Shown piece after piece: positions 53,974 through 62,777 of a stretch of 64,000 nt of DNA (positions are counted from its first letter, which is position 1; each line of letters opens with the position of its first letter). The notes beneath the pieces are model-generated. The model saw only the letters and a list, made by a program, of their open reading frames with translations, was not told the DNA's origin and searched no databases. The translations under genes and the position numbers were made by a program. The stretch comes from Pedobacter metabolipauper. GTDB taxonomy: Bacteria; Bacteroidota; Bacteroidia; Sphingobacteriales; Sphingobacteriaceae. The stretch covers positions 1,055,601-1,119,600 of the forward strand of contig NZ_SNYC01000003.1 in NCBI RefSeq assembly GCF_004362715.1, given 5' to 3'.

Positions 53974-56007
53974 ATGATCCAAAAAATTATATCAACGTTC
54001 TCAACGTTCTCAACGCGCTCAATGCGCTCAACGCTTTCAACATTCTCAACACGCGTATCGCTTTCAAATTTTTCAATTCGATCAATGATATCAGCATTTT
54101 CAACGCACTCATTGCTAATTATTTGCGTAACGATTGGCACACTAACTTCAAAGCCGGTATCCGCACAGGTTATAGAAACCGAAAGGATCCTATCCTTCCA
54201 TTCCGACATACGCATAGATGCTACGGGCATGATGCAGGTAAGCGAGAAGCTCCATGTGTCTGTTACCAATGACGAGATCCAAAGAGGCATAACACGTACC
54301 ATTCCAACATTTCGTAAGGATATCTTTGGGAATCGCAAACCGGTAAATTTCAAAGTGACCAGTGTACTAAAGAACGGCCAAACAGAGAACTATACCCTTA
54401 AAGACGAGGGCGGAAGCCGAACCCTGTATATCGGTAATGAAAACATCATCATCCCGCCGGGTTATTACGACTATGAGATCAATTATGAGACCCGCGGGCA
54501 TGTTGGTTTCTTTGATGATTACGATGAAATTTATTGGAACGTAACCGGAAGCGAATGGATTTTCCCTATAGAATCCGCATCTGCAACAGTCACCATGCCT
54601 AAAGGAGCCATACCTGGCAACACAGCCTGTTATACCGGCCCAGCAGGTTCAAAAGATCACCAGTGCAGCATTGTCAAAAACCCGGATCAAAGCGTAACGT
54701 TCAAAACGACAGCAAGTCTCGGACCAGGCGAAGGTTTTACCGTCGCAGTAGCATTTACGAAAGGGATCATTGAGCGGCCCTCATTGCTGGAAACCCTTTT
54801 CAACGATTATCTTAAAGTTTTTATCGCTGTAATTCTGGCGCTCATTTTAATGGGATACTATTACTTTAGTTGGTCTAAATATGGACGTGATCCAAAAAAA
54901 CCGGTGATTATACCAAGCTTTAACATCCCTGATAATTGGTCGCCAGCCTTATTGAGGTATTTTTATAAGAAAAAGATAGACGAGCGGTCATTTGCCATAG
55001 TCATCATCAATATGGCGGTTAAAAAAGTGATCCGGATAACTAAAGGTATCGGTAAAAAAGAAGATTATGCGCTGGAACGGTCAACAGCTCCTTCATCGGC
55101 CCTTGCCAAAGAAGAAAATGCAGCATACAGCAAACTGCTCGATAAAAAGAACAGAATATATGTGAACAATGCCAATGGCTCAGCGATCAATTCAGCAAGA
55201 AAGGCTCATGAAAACTCTTTAAAATCACAAATTGACCTTAAAAACTTCTTTATCAGTTATAAAGCACCACTCGTTAAGTCCGTTATTGTTACCGCTGTGG
55301 TATTGGTCTTGTTCATGATCTTTGTTGAACGCGGAACACCGTTGATGATGCTATTCTTTAGTCCTTTCCTTACCATTGGCGGATATTGTTTTATAGGAGG
55401 AATAAAAACACTTAAAGAGTCTGTACTGCTTGGGTTGTTCCTGATTGTTTGGGGAGCTGGTTTTGCAGGCGGGCCCATAGCTATTTTGGCTATCCACCTG
55501 AGAGATGTGCCTACGATATCGCTGACATTCCTGATGGTAAGCACTGCCTCATTTATACTGTATATTTATTTGATCAAGGCACCTACCCAGGCAGGTTCAG
55601 CAATGATTTGCAAAATTGAAGGTTTTAAAATGTATCTTAAGACTGCGGAAGAACACCGCTTAGCACTCTTAAATCCACCAGAACTTACTCCTGCATTATT
55701 TGAGAAATTTCTTCCGTATGCCATTGCATTGGATGTAGAAAACGAATGGGCAGAGAAGTTTGAATCGGTTTTAAACAACATCGATTACATACCAGAATGG
55801 TACGAAGGAGACGACTTCAGGTATGACCGATTTAGCCGGAGTTTCATAACACCGTTTAACCAAGCAGTTAGCGACAGTAAACCGACTTCCAGTTCAAACT
55901 CAGACTCTGGCTCATCGTCAGGAAGTTCGAGCTGGAGTTCCGGCAGCAGCAGCGACAGCGGTTCATCTGGCGGTGGTGGAGGCGGCGGCGGCGGGGGTGG
56001 CTGGTAA
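53974..56007 (+). CDS. DUF2207 membrane protein
   Basis: A 677-residue protein. After the repeat-derived N-terminus (about 1-45) comes a signal-like segment ([19 protein letters not shown]), a DUF2207 extracellular beta domain (about 65-270), one helix (about 285), a cytosolic stretch, further helices (about 430-530), and a tail of Ser/Gly with about ten Gly and a terminal Trp. The Ser/Gly tail is typical of the LemA-linked family. A start at [11 protein letters not shown] (54085 or so) would skip most of the repeat. Operon with lemA. Confidence 0.87.
   Translation: MIQKIISTFSTFSTRSMRSTLSTFSTRVSLSNFSIRSMISAFSTHSLLIICVTIGTLTSKPVSAQVIETERILSFHSDIRIDATGMMQVSEKLHVSVTNDEIQRGITRTIPTFRKDIFGNRKPVNFKVTSVLKNGQTENYTLKDEGGSRTLYIGNENIIIPPGYYDYEINYETRGHVGFFDDYDEIYWNVTGSEWIFPIESASATVTMPKGAIPGNTACYTGPAGSKDHQCSIVKNPDQSVTFKTTASLGPGEGFTVAVAFTKGIIERPSLLETLFNDYLKVFIAVILALILMGYYYFSWSKYGRDPKKPVIIPSFNIPDNWSPALLRYFYKKKIDERSFAIVIINMAVKKVIRITKGIGKKEDYALERSTAPSSALAKEENAAYSKLLDKKNRIYVNNANGSAINSARKAHENSLKSQIDLKNFFISYKAPLVKSVIVTAVVLVLFMIFVERGTPLMMLFFSPFLTIGGYCFIGGIKTLKESVLLGLFLIVWGAGFAGGPIAILAIHLRDVPTISLTFLMVSTASFILYIYLIKAPTQAGSAMICKIEGFKMYLKTAEEHRLALLNPPELTPALFEKFLPYAIALDVENEWAEKFESVLNNIDYIPEWYEGDDFRYDRFSRSFITPFNQAVSDSKPTSSSNSDSGSSSGSSSWSSGSSSDSGSSGGGGGGGGGGGW
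53992..54108. repeat. 9-bp tandem repeat (TCAACGTTC), about 13 units, at the DUF2207 N-terminus
   Basis: Units begin with TCAACGTTC twice and then decay (TCAACGCGC, TCAATGCGC, TCAACGCTT, TCAACATTC, TCAACACGC and so on). In frame they encode [12 protein letters not shown] triplets. Same unit as in the esterase gene at 44210, there in the opposite coding orientation. Confidence 0.9.
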
Positions 56008-56012
56008 CCAAT

Positions 56013-56675
56013 CTATTTCACCAGGTCGTCCATACTGATTTTGCGATAAGTGATATTTAATCTCTTCGCATTTTCTTCTACTGTAGTATCAAATCCGGCC
56101 TTTTTACGCCTTTCATTTACCCCTTCAGGATCCCGGATCGGGAAAATGATCATTTCAGATTTACCAGTTTTTAACTTTCTGTATGAACCCTGAGTTCCGT
56201 AGATCTGTTCTTTTCCATGGTACATCAACGCCCTGTCTTCCATCATAGCCGCGTAGATCATTGCCAATTCTCCTTTTTTTGCTGCCTGCCGGATTAATGG
56301 AAGATACAGATCAATCTTTTTAGAATGCTGCAGTACAGACCATACCGCAGAACTGCTTTCCCCGCCTACCAAAGACTTCCCCGGGTAACCATATTTTTTG
56401 ATCACTGATTCAATGATGAACAGGTTTGAGGTATCTGCTTCATTTTGAAGATCAGAAAGATGGCCAGCCAGTTTCTCCTTACTGACCCCATATTGCCTGG
56501 CCAGAGAATCTTCTTTAGCCGGGTCGGACAACAAACCAAACAAAAGCCTATATTTCTGATCTATAACCAAAATACTATCCAGCTGCTTTTTAAGCGGCAG
56601 GTTTACCTGGTTTTGAGCATAGGTAAACGCCGGACTCAAAAACATCAGGAGGAACAAAAATCGACGTAACTTCAT
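56013..56675 (-). CDS. DUF6624-like exported protein
   Basis: A 220-residue protein with a signal peptide (FLFLLMFLSPAFTYAQ). The motif set VIKKYGYPGKSLVGGESSSAVWSVLQHS, EDRALMYHGKEQIYGTQG and DPEGVNERRKKAGF matches DUF6624, a family of unknown function common in Bacteroidota. It overlaps neither neighbour and is convergent with the DUF2207 gene. Confidence 0.82.
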   Translation of the reverse strand: MKLRRFLFLLMFLSPAFTYAQNQVNLPLKKQLDSILVIDQKYRLLFGLLSDPAKEDSLARQYGVSKEKLAGHLSDLQNEADTSNLFIIESVIKKYGYPGKSLVGGESSSAVWSVLQHSKKIDLYLPLIRQAAKKGELAMIYAAMMEDRALMYHGKEQIYGTQGSYRKLKTGKSEMIIFPIRDPEGVNERRKKAGFDTTVEENAKRLNITYRKISMDDLVK

Positions 56676-56694
56676 GATGATGAAGATAATAAAA

Positions 56695-58002
56695 TTATTT
56701 TAATGGTGTAGCCGCCTTCGTCTCTTTAATAAACAGATAGGCATCGAAATGGTCCGAAAGGTTGGTTTGATCATAAGAAGAAGCGCCGCTTTTAGGGCTA
56801 AAGCCTATAAAACGCAATGGTTTAACCAACTTACCGGGATTGTACTTTGAGGTGTTGAGATAAAATGCAGACGGGCCGGCATTCTTCAGGATCGTTTCCC
56901 ATGAATCTTTCGAAGGTTCTTCTAAAGGATAGGCTTTCATTGGATTTGTATTGGTCGGCCTTTTGTCTGTAGTTGCCGCAAAAGTGCCATTCGCTGTTCC
57001 TGTTCCCAATACAAAATAATTATCCGGGAACAATTTAAGCAGGTATCCACCGGTACCACCCACCGCACCGCCATAGATCTTTGATTTTGCTAAATGTGCA
57101 TTGTGTGCCCAGATGATCATTTTATCAGACTCACTTTTTAAGCTTAAAGACGCATTAAAAGCCATTAAGCTATCCCGATCGCCTTCATCTACCAATCCGT
57201 AAAACGGCGCAAAGCCCTGCTTTAAATTGGCAATGGTACGTTGAACATCTGCTTGAAGTTTTAAGTTGAGATTTAAAACACCCAGGAGTTTGCCGATTGA
57301 ATCTGCAACAACGTATCCTCTTTTGCTTCCTGTAAAAACAGTTTTCATATCGGCTTTGTACGTGGTATCGTTCATGCCGTTCCATGCTTCATCCTGAAGT
57401 GCAGCAGCTTTCTCTAAACTTTTCACCGCAGATAACGCAGAAAGTACTGACGCATCCTTTTCATTAGCCAACAAAGCCAAAAGCATGTCTACATCAGGTT
57501 TTAATAATGGATAATCAATCCCACTTATGGTTACCTGATCTTTGTGCGTTTTATTGTACTTTTTTACCCAGCTTAATAATTCTTTGGTTTCTTCATTTTG
57601 CCAGATGCTCATCAGGTGATCTTTCATCAGCACATTTAGATCTGTTCCGCTTTTTAGCTGCTCATTTAAGAACCAAACATCACTAAGATCATTTTCAAAC
57701 GCAATGTTGCGGAAGCCTTTATCTTCAATCAGGATTCTGCTAATCCAGGAACGAACTTTATAAAACTCGGCAGTTCCATGTGTACCTTCCGCCAGACCGA
57801 CAATCTTTTTCAGCCCCATCTGGTCTGTTAACGAACGGACAGAAGCTTTAAAGGATTTAAAATTATCCAGAGAGATGGTTTTAACCTCCTTTTGCTGGAT
57901 TGATGCATCAACAATAGCTGGTGTCTGCTGAGCGGATGCAGTTGTGAACTGAATGAATGCGGCGACAGCCAAAACGGTACTTTTAATTGGGGTTGATCTC
58001 AT
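56695..58002 (-). CDS. Erythromycin-esterase-like protein, exported
   Basis: A 435-residue protein, start ATG at 58002 (MRSTPIKSTVLAVAAF) with a signal peptide; an upstream start adding 18 residues is less likely. The Ere-type motifs are present: VGLAEGTHGTAEFYKVRSW, FRNIAFEND and IIWAHNAHLAKSK. Ere enzymes hydrolyse macrolide lactones, but most family members, especially exported ones with no tandem resistance genes, have other substrates. It is divergent from a LytS/LytTR pair. Confidence 0.83.
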   Translation of the reverse strand: MRSTPIKSTVLAVAAFIQFTTASAQQTPAIVDASIQQKEVKTISLDNFKSFKASVRSLTDQMGLKKIVGLAEGTHGTAEFYKVRSWISRILIEDKGFRNIAFENDLSDVWFLNEQLKSGTDLNVLMKDHLMSIWQNEETKELLSWVKKYNKTHKDQVTISGIDYPLLKPDVDMLLALLANEKDASVLSALSAVKSLEKAAALQDEAWNGMNDTTYKADMKTVFTGSKRGYVVADSIGKLLGVLNLNLKLQADVQRTIANLKQGFAPFYGLVDEGDRDSLMAFNASLSLKSESDKMIIWAHNAHLAKSKIYGGAVGGTGGYLLKLFPDNYFVLGTGTANGTFAATTDKRPTNTNPMKAYPLEEPSKDSWETILKNAGPSAFYLNTSKYNPGKLVKPLRFIGFSPKSGASSYDQTNLSDHFDAYLFIKETKAATPLK

Positions 58003-58176
58003 AATATTTGTTTTTCTGCTACAAATAGAATCAGAATCCGATTTACCCCGACCCATTATTCGACCAGCAAAGTGATCTCTGGGATTAAAACGACGGCATG
58101 TTTTTTAGTCGCCCAAAACAAGGCATTCGTCGAAATACTCCTACCACTAGTCAATAATTTATGCGAATTTTGTTCC

Positions 58177-59238
58177 GTGTTAAAGAAATCGGCCCTAACG
58201 TTTCCTGTGGTATTTGAATTGCTGATCTGGCTGTTCTACGTTTCCATTTATAAATACTCTTATTATCTGGACATTGCCCATTTGCCGCACATTCCAGATA
58301 ATGACCTCCCTTATCTTCAAATCTGCTTATACAGCATCTGTTCTACATTGTATGTGGTTCCATATTACAGGTGGGCGGTTCCCAATTTACTCCATCATAA
58401 AAAGTATGGCTGGCTTTTTCTGCTTACTCTAATATACTTTATATTCCTGACTGTAATCAACAATATGGCCATTGCCTGGATCTTTGAAAAGTTCACCGAG
58501 ATTCCGGTCCAAAAGTTCTTTCATAACCGGTCTTTAGGCGTAGCGATGGACTTAAACATTATCCTTACCGATTCAATTGCGTTTTTGAGTATCGCTTTCT
58601 CCCGTTTTTCTTATCAGAATGAAATGAAGCGGCACCAGGTGGAAACCGATAATCTTCAACTTCAGTTAAACATGCTGAAGGCACAGCTGCAGCCACATTT
58701 CCTTTTTAACACGTTAAACAGTCTTTACGGATTAAGTATTACCGGATCAAAGGATACACCCAGGTTTATTTTATTGTTGTCTCAAATGATGCAGTATATT
58801 TTATATGATTGTGATCAGGAAGCCGTTGATCTGAAGGAAGAACTTGTTTTCTTGCAGGGTTATTTTGAACTGGAGCAGAAAAAGTTCCCGAATGCATCCA
58901 TATTTTTGAAAATCCCCGAACAGGTCCCATCTATTAAAATTCCGCCATTACTATTTCTACCGCTTGTAGAGAATAGTTTTAAGCATGGCAGACATAAATT
59001 AGAGAATGATGCAGGAGTATATGCTGAATTCAGTATTGTAAACAACCAGCTGACCTTCAAAATCGAAAACGAAACACTGAGCATGAACAGTACGTTAATG
59101 AAGAAAAATACGAGGGGAGGCATCGGTCTGGTGAACATAAAAAAAAGGCTGGAGCTTTACTATCCCAATAGAAACCAGCTTTTACTTCATGAAACCAATG
59201 ATAAGTATACCGCAGAACTAATCCTGAAACTCACATGA
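58177..59238 (+). CDS. LytS/YehU-type sensor histidine kinase
   Basis: About 353 residues. Membrane helices (FELLIWLFYVSIYKYSYYL, YSICSTLYVVPYY, WLFLLTLIYFIFLTVI) are followed by the His_kinase domain with QPHFLFNTLNSLYGL and the ATPase motifs LPLVENSFKHGR and GGIGLVNIKKRLELYY. I chose the GTG at 58177 (VLKKSALTFPV), where family members begin; the frame extends to a GTG at 58072. ATGA overlap with the LytTR gene. Third such pair in the window. Confidence 0.85.
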   Translation: MLKKSALTFPVVFELLIWLFYVSIYKYSYYLDIAHLPHIPDNDLPYLQICLYSICSTLYVVPYYRWAVPNLLHHKKYGWLFLLTLIYFIFLTVINNMAIAWIFEKFTEIPVQKFFHNRSLGVAMDLNIILTDSIAFLSIAFSRFSYQNEMKRHQVETDNLQLQLNMLKAQLQPHFLFNTLNSLYGLSITGSKDTPRFILLLSQMMQYILYDCDQEAVDLKEELVFLQGYFELEQKKFPNASIFLKIPEQVPSIKIPPLLFLPLVENSFKHGRHKLENDAGVYAEFSIVNNQLTFKIENETLSMNSTLMKKNTRGGIGLVNIKKRLELYYPNRNQLLLHETNDKYTAELILKLT

Positions 59239-59912
59239 ACTGTATAATTTTAGATGATGAGCCTCTTGCACACCAGGTACTTGAACATTATATTATGGAA
59301 ACACCCGGTCTTACACTTGTTGCTAAATTCCGAAATGCGGTAGAAGCCTATGAATACCTGGGCAAGCATACCATAGATATTCTTTTCCTGGATATAGAGA
59401 TGCCGCTGGTAAATGGGGTTAGTTTTTTACAGGCCCTTCCAAATCCGCCTAAAACCATCTTTACGACGGCATACAAACAATATGCTTTTGAAGGTTTTGA
59501 GTTAAATGCTTTGGATTATTTACTAAAGCCTTTTTCTTATGAAAGGTTCATTACCGCAATAAAGAAAACCGAAAAGGTAAATTCAGCACCAGGGCCACAT
59601 TCTGGTACATTGGCCGTTAAGGATAAAGATGGTGCGTTGATCCTGAAACAGGCTGATGTTTTATACATTGAAGGATGCAAGGATTATATTAAAATTGTAA
59701 CGACCGAAAAAACCCATATCATGTATCATACGCTCAAAGCCATATTACAAAAGCTGGATCCCTCCATATTTATACAAGCACACCGCTCCTACCTGATTAA
59801 CAAAATACACGTAATCAGAATTTCACAAAACAACCTGATCTTTTCAAATCAAACCTTTGTACCTATTGGAGAATCCTATAAGAAAGAACTTCTGCTGCAC
59901 ATCAATATTTAG
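59235..59912 (+). CDS. LytTR-family response regulator
   Basis: A 225-residue regulator. The receiver shows ILDDEPLA, the phospho-Asp in ILFLDIEMPLVNG and DYLLKPFSYERF. The LytTR domain (about 125-225) has VLYIEGCKDYIKIV, AHRSYLINKIHVI and VPIGESYKKELL. Coupled to the kinase by an ATGA overlap. Confidence 0.93.
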   Translation: MNCIILDDEPLAHQVLEHYIMETPGLTLVAKFRNAVEAYEYLGKHTIDILFLDIEMPLVNGVSFLQALPNPPKTIFTTAYKQYAFEGFELNALDYLLKPFSYERFITAIKKTEKVNSAPGPHSGTLAVKDKDGALILKQADVLYIEGCKDYIKIVTTEKTHIMYHTLKAILQKLDPSIFIQAHRSYLINKIHVIRISQNNLIFSNQTFVPIGESYKKELLLHINI

Positions 59913-60040
59913 AATTTACGCATGATATTAAAGCCCTTTATTTAATGATGATATAGTTTAAAAGCTCTGTCAATAAAGAATACATGGAATTTTAATTTTA
60001 CCCGCTTACTCTTCAATTTGCGTGAAAATAACTGATAAGT

Positions 60041-60115
60041 TCACTGCCCATTTTCATTTGTCGTTCTTAGTGCAATACCGATGATGTTAAATGCTTCTAT
60101 TGTGATTTTATTCAT
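60041..60115 (-). pseudogene. 5' remnant of a GyrI-like/AraC-effector-domain gene
   Basis: The frame encodes MNKITIEAFNIIGIALRTTNENGQ in two parts (MNKITIEAFNIIG and IALRTTNENGQ) and then stops at TGA. It matches the N-terminus of Bacteroidota GyrI-like small-molecule-binding proteins, which typically run MxKIxIxPFKVIGISVRTTNENGQ and continue for about 150 residues (from memory). The rest is missing in all frames, so this is a truncated remnant. A perfect promoter (60150-60180) precedes it. Confidence 0.6.
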
Positions 60116-60149
60116 ATATCTGGTTTGGTCAGGCTTAAGCTGAATCTCT

Positions 60150-60180
60150 CAAATTTATAAATCTATACGCGCTAAACAAA
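60150..60180 (-). promoter_or_regulatory. Promoter of the GyrI-like remnant
   Basis: On the minus strand TTTG (60180-60177), a 19-nt spacer and TAAATTTG (60157-60150) match the Bacteroidota consensus exactly, 34 nt before the remnant's ATG. Confidence 0.6.
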
Positions 60181-60272
60181 CCAACTTTATCAACAATGCG
60201 TATTCCCATTTAACCGCATTATTCATTATATTAGCCTCATATAAAGGATTGCCTAATTTTAATCTAACTATT

Positions 60273-60983
60273 GTGAAAATATCTCTGATCGTACCCTTTT
60301 TATTAATCTTCAGTGTTGGCTATGCACAGCAACAAACAAGTCCCGTTAAAGAAGATTACAGGGATGATTGGGCGGCACTTCATCATTACCAGGAACTCAA
60401 CAAGAAGCTGCCAGCACCAGGAAAGAACGAAAAAAGGGTGGTATTTCTTGGCAGTTCGATATTTGAAAACTGGACACAGCACATGCCTGATTTTTTTAAA
60501 AACAAGAACTACATCAACCGTGGTATAGGTGGCCAGATCTCTCCGCAGTTATTGATCCGGTTCAGACAGGATGTAATCGATCTGCATCCTAAAGCGGTGA
60601 TTATCCTTGCCGGTAGTAATGATATTTCTGGAAGTACAGGCCATATTACAAACGAGGTTATTTTAAATAATATTAAATCGATGGCCGAATTGGCTAAACT
60701 AAACGGCATTAAAGTGATCCTTTGTGCATACGTTCCCGTATTTAAATATCCATGGCGAGAAGAAATAATTGATGCTCCCGGAAAGATCATATCTCTTAAC
60801 CAGGAGATTGAGAAGTATGCAAAATTGAATAAACTGGTTCTTCTTGATTTTTTTCATCCACTGGTGGATGAAAAAAACGGACAAAAAGCAGAACTGACCT
60901 TAGATGGTGTACATCCCAATGCTGCTGGCTATAAAATCATGGCCAAAGTTACAGAAGAAGCAATAGCTAAAGCGCTCAAATAA
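60273..60983 (+). CDS. Exported GDSL/SGNH hydrolase
   Basis: A 236-residue protein. Start GTG at 60273 (VKISLIVPFLL) gives a signal peptide ending SVGYAQ; an upstream TTG adds eight residues. SGNH blocks: VVFLGSSIFENW (Ser), INRGIGGQ (Gly), LAGSNDIS (Asn) and DGVHPNAAGY (Asp-His). This is the PAF-acetylhydrolase-like group, which deacetylates sugars or lipids. Substrate unknown; convergent with the M23-like gene. Confidence 0.87.
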   Translation: MKISLIVPFLLIFSVGYAQQQTSPVKEDYRDDWAALHHYQELNKKLPAPGKNEKRVVFLGSSIFENWTQHMPDFFKNKNYINRGIGGQISPQLLIRFRQDVIDLHPKAVIILAGSNDISGSTGHITNEVILNNIKSMAELAKLNGIKVILCAYVPVFKYPWREEIIDAPGKIISLNQEIEKYAKLNKLVLLDFFHPLVDEKNGQKAELTLDGVHPNAAGYKIMAKVTEEAIAKALK

Positions 60984-60992
60984 AAAAATTGC

Positions 60993-61931
60993 TTATTTAA
61001 CGGTCGACTTCAGTTCCTTTTTGGTGAATTCTTTCTGAATGATCTCTGGTGTGCTTGCCCCGATATATTCCTGCTGCGGAACCAACGTTACACTCGCACC
61101 TTCAGCTGTATAGAAATGAGGGGTTACAAAACCATAAACACTATTCGATTTTTGAAGCGTACCAGCCGTTTCCCTGCCAAATTCTAATGATTTAAGATAT
61201 ACGATCCGAATAGAACTGTGAAACTTGCTTCTCACATTCGATCGGCTGTTGACACCCAAAATAGTACCGGGAAAAACAGTTTGACCGACTTTAACAGGGA
61301 TACTACCTTTTTTAAAACCGATATAGGTTGCCATAGTACCGTCTGCATGTTCAACGATCAGTTCATTTTTTTTAGAGCTGAATTCAACATTTGCGTTTTC
61401 GTCACTTTCAAACTTATCCTTCACATCTACCACGATTCCTTTTCTTATGGCAGTAACGGTATCTGCAGTTTCGGTAAAAAAGGTATAAACTTTCCAGTCT
61501 GCCGGAGTGGTATCACCAAAAAAAGTAGCCCCTACAAATGTTGATTCTGCAGGTCTTACTTTTGAACCTTTTTTACAAGGAAGGATATATACAAATTCGG
61601 TATCGTATTTAGGGTTGAGTTTACCCCTGATGTAAGAATAGCTATAGGAATATCCGATTCCCTGCTCTTTATTTGTTGGTGTTAATGTCGTTACATTTCC
61701 TGAAGTGCTTTTAATGGTAAAATCCTTTTTCTGAGAAGCAATGGTGTTGGTAAAATCATTGAAGCTGAGGATTAAGGTAACAGTTCCGGGATCAGGTTTT
61801 TCATATACAAAATCGACACTATTGTTGGTATTTCTTCTTGCTGTTACCTTTACCAGTGCCTCCTGGGCCTGTATCGTTAGGTTGCTGAATAAAAGCATGC
61901 TGAGCGCAGCCAATTTTAAGATATTTTTCAT
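60993..61931 (-). CDS. Degenerate M23 (LytM)-like exported protein
   Basis: A 312-residue protein with a signal peptide (LAALSMLLFSNLTIQAQ). Residues about 155-245 follow the LytM fold: VTAIRKGIVVDV, LIVEHADGTMATY, VKVGQTVFPGTILGV. The zinc/catalytic residues are mostly lost: no HxxxD motif, YIGF replaces the usual YxHL, and only His238 of the HLH pair remains. It is more likely a binding or scaffold protein than an endopeptidase, though that is inference. Confidence 0.75.
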   Translation of the reverse strand: MKNILKLAALSMLLFSNLTIQAQEALVKVTARRNTNNSVDFVYEKPDPGTVTLILSFNDFTNTIASQKKDFTIKSTSGNVTTLTPTNKEQGIGYSYSYSYIRGKLNPKYDTEFVYILPCKKGSKVRPAESTFVGATFFGDTTPADWKVYTFFTETADTVTAIRKGIVVDVKDKFESDENANVEFSSKKNELIVEHADGTMATYIGFKKGSIPVKVGQTVFPGTILGVNSRSNVRSKFHSSIRIVYLKSLEFGRETAGTLQKSNSVYGFVTPHFYTAEGASVTLVPQQEYIGASTPEIIQKEFTKKELKSTVK

Positions 61932-62090
61932 CGAATTAAAAGACGTTTTATTTAATGCAAGCTACATAAATTCTATTTCTTCCTACGCAGCTTTCTTAAA
62001 ATTTTAAGCTTTTCTTTTTGTCAGCACCCAGTTTCTCAACAGCTGTTAAGAATGCTGCCGGATGCATGATACCGGCGTATTTATTTAAAA

Positions 62091-62777
62091 TTAACAAATT
62101 AATTTATAGCCGAGTCCCCTAATATTTAAGATCTCAATGGAAGGATCATCACCCAGATGTTTACGGAGCTTACTGATAAATACATCCATAGTTCTGGTAT
62201 TGTAAAAAGTGTCATCACCCCATAAGGTAATCAGTGCATATTTACGGTTCAGTAATGAATTCTTATTCTTATATAAAAGCATCAGCAATTCTGTTTCGCG
62301 GTGCGACAGCTTGATCACCTTACTGTATTCCAGCGTTTGCTTGTGCGGAATAAAGGAATACTTACCAATAAGAATAAGATCTGGAGGTGTTGCCGGGACC
62401 ACAGAACTTCGTTTGATCAATTCGTTTACCCTTAAAAAGAGTTCCTCCAAACTAAAAGGCTTTTTCAGATAATCATTGCCCCCGCTATGATACCCCTCAA
62501 CAACATCATCCGTACCGGTCTTTGCAGTCAAAAAAAGAACCGGAACTTCTGTATTTAACAAACGGATCTGCTTTACCAAAGTAAAACCATCCATAAAAGG
62601 GAGCATAACATCAACAATGCACAATGAAAACGAATGGTTTAAAAACAGATTATAGGCTTTAGAACCATCGCCGGCAAGCGTTACCCTGTAATTACGCTGT
62701 TCCAGACTTTCTTTGATCACCTTTGCTAAGAAAGGTTCATCCTCCACTAAAAGTATGCTTAATCCTTCCATCAGCAT
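62091..62777 (-). CDS. OmpR-type response regulator
   Basis: A 228-residue regulator. The receiver has LLVEDEPFL, phospho-Asp in CIVDVMLPFMDG and DYLKKPFSLEEL. The winged helix (about 130-228) has LSHRETELLMLLYKNKN and VFISKLRKHLG, with IRGLGYKL at the end. A second ATG (MEGLSILL) at 62771 would put the start on the kinase stop codon; either fits. Coupled to the kinase. Confidence 0.93.
   Translation of the reverse strand: MLMEGLSILLVEDEPFLAKVIKESLEQRNYRVTLAGDGSKAYNLFLNHSFSLCIVDVMLPFMDGFTLVKQIRLLNTEVPVLFLTAKTGTDDVVEGYHSGGNDYLKKPFSLEELFLRVNELIKRSSVVPATPPDLILIGKYSFIPHKQTLEYSKVIKLSHRETELLMLLYKNKNSLLNRKYALITLWGDDTFYNTRTMDVFISKLRKHLGDDPSIEILNIRGLGYKLIC

Larger units (their letters stand above)
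59913..60272. other. 360-nt intergenic region with a gene remnant
   Basis: This stretch holds a minus-strand 24-codon remnant with a complete promoter (see the pseudogene entry). No terminator or other frame of interest is visible. Confidence 0.6.

Noticed and set aside
53961..54353. Minus-strand 130-codon ORF across the 9-bp repeat
   Set aside because: Its VENVE-like stretch is only the repeat read backwards; it overlaps the DUF2207 start and has no domain.
56695..58002. Macrolide resistance gene
   Set aside because: Family match only; the protein is exported and no resistance context is present.
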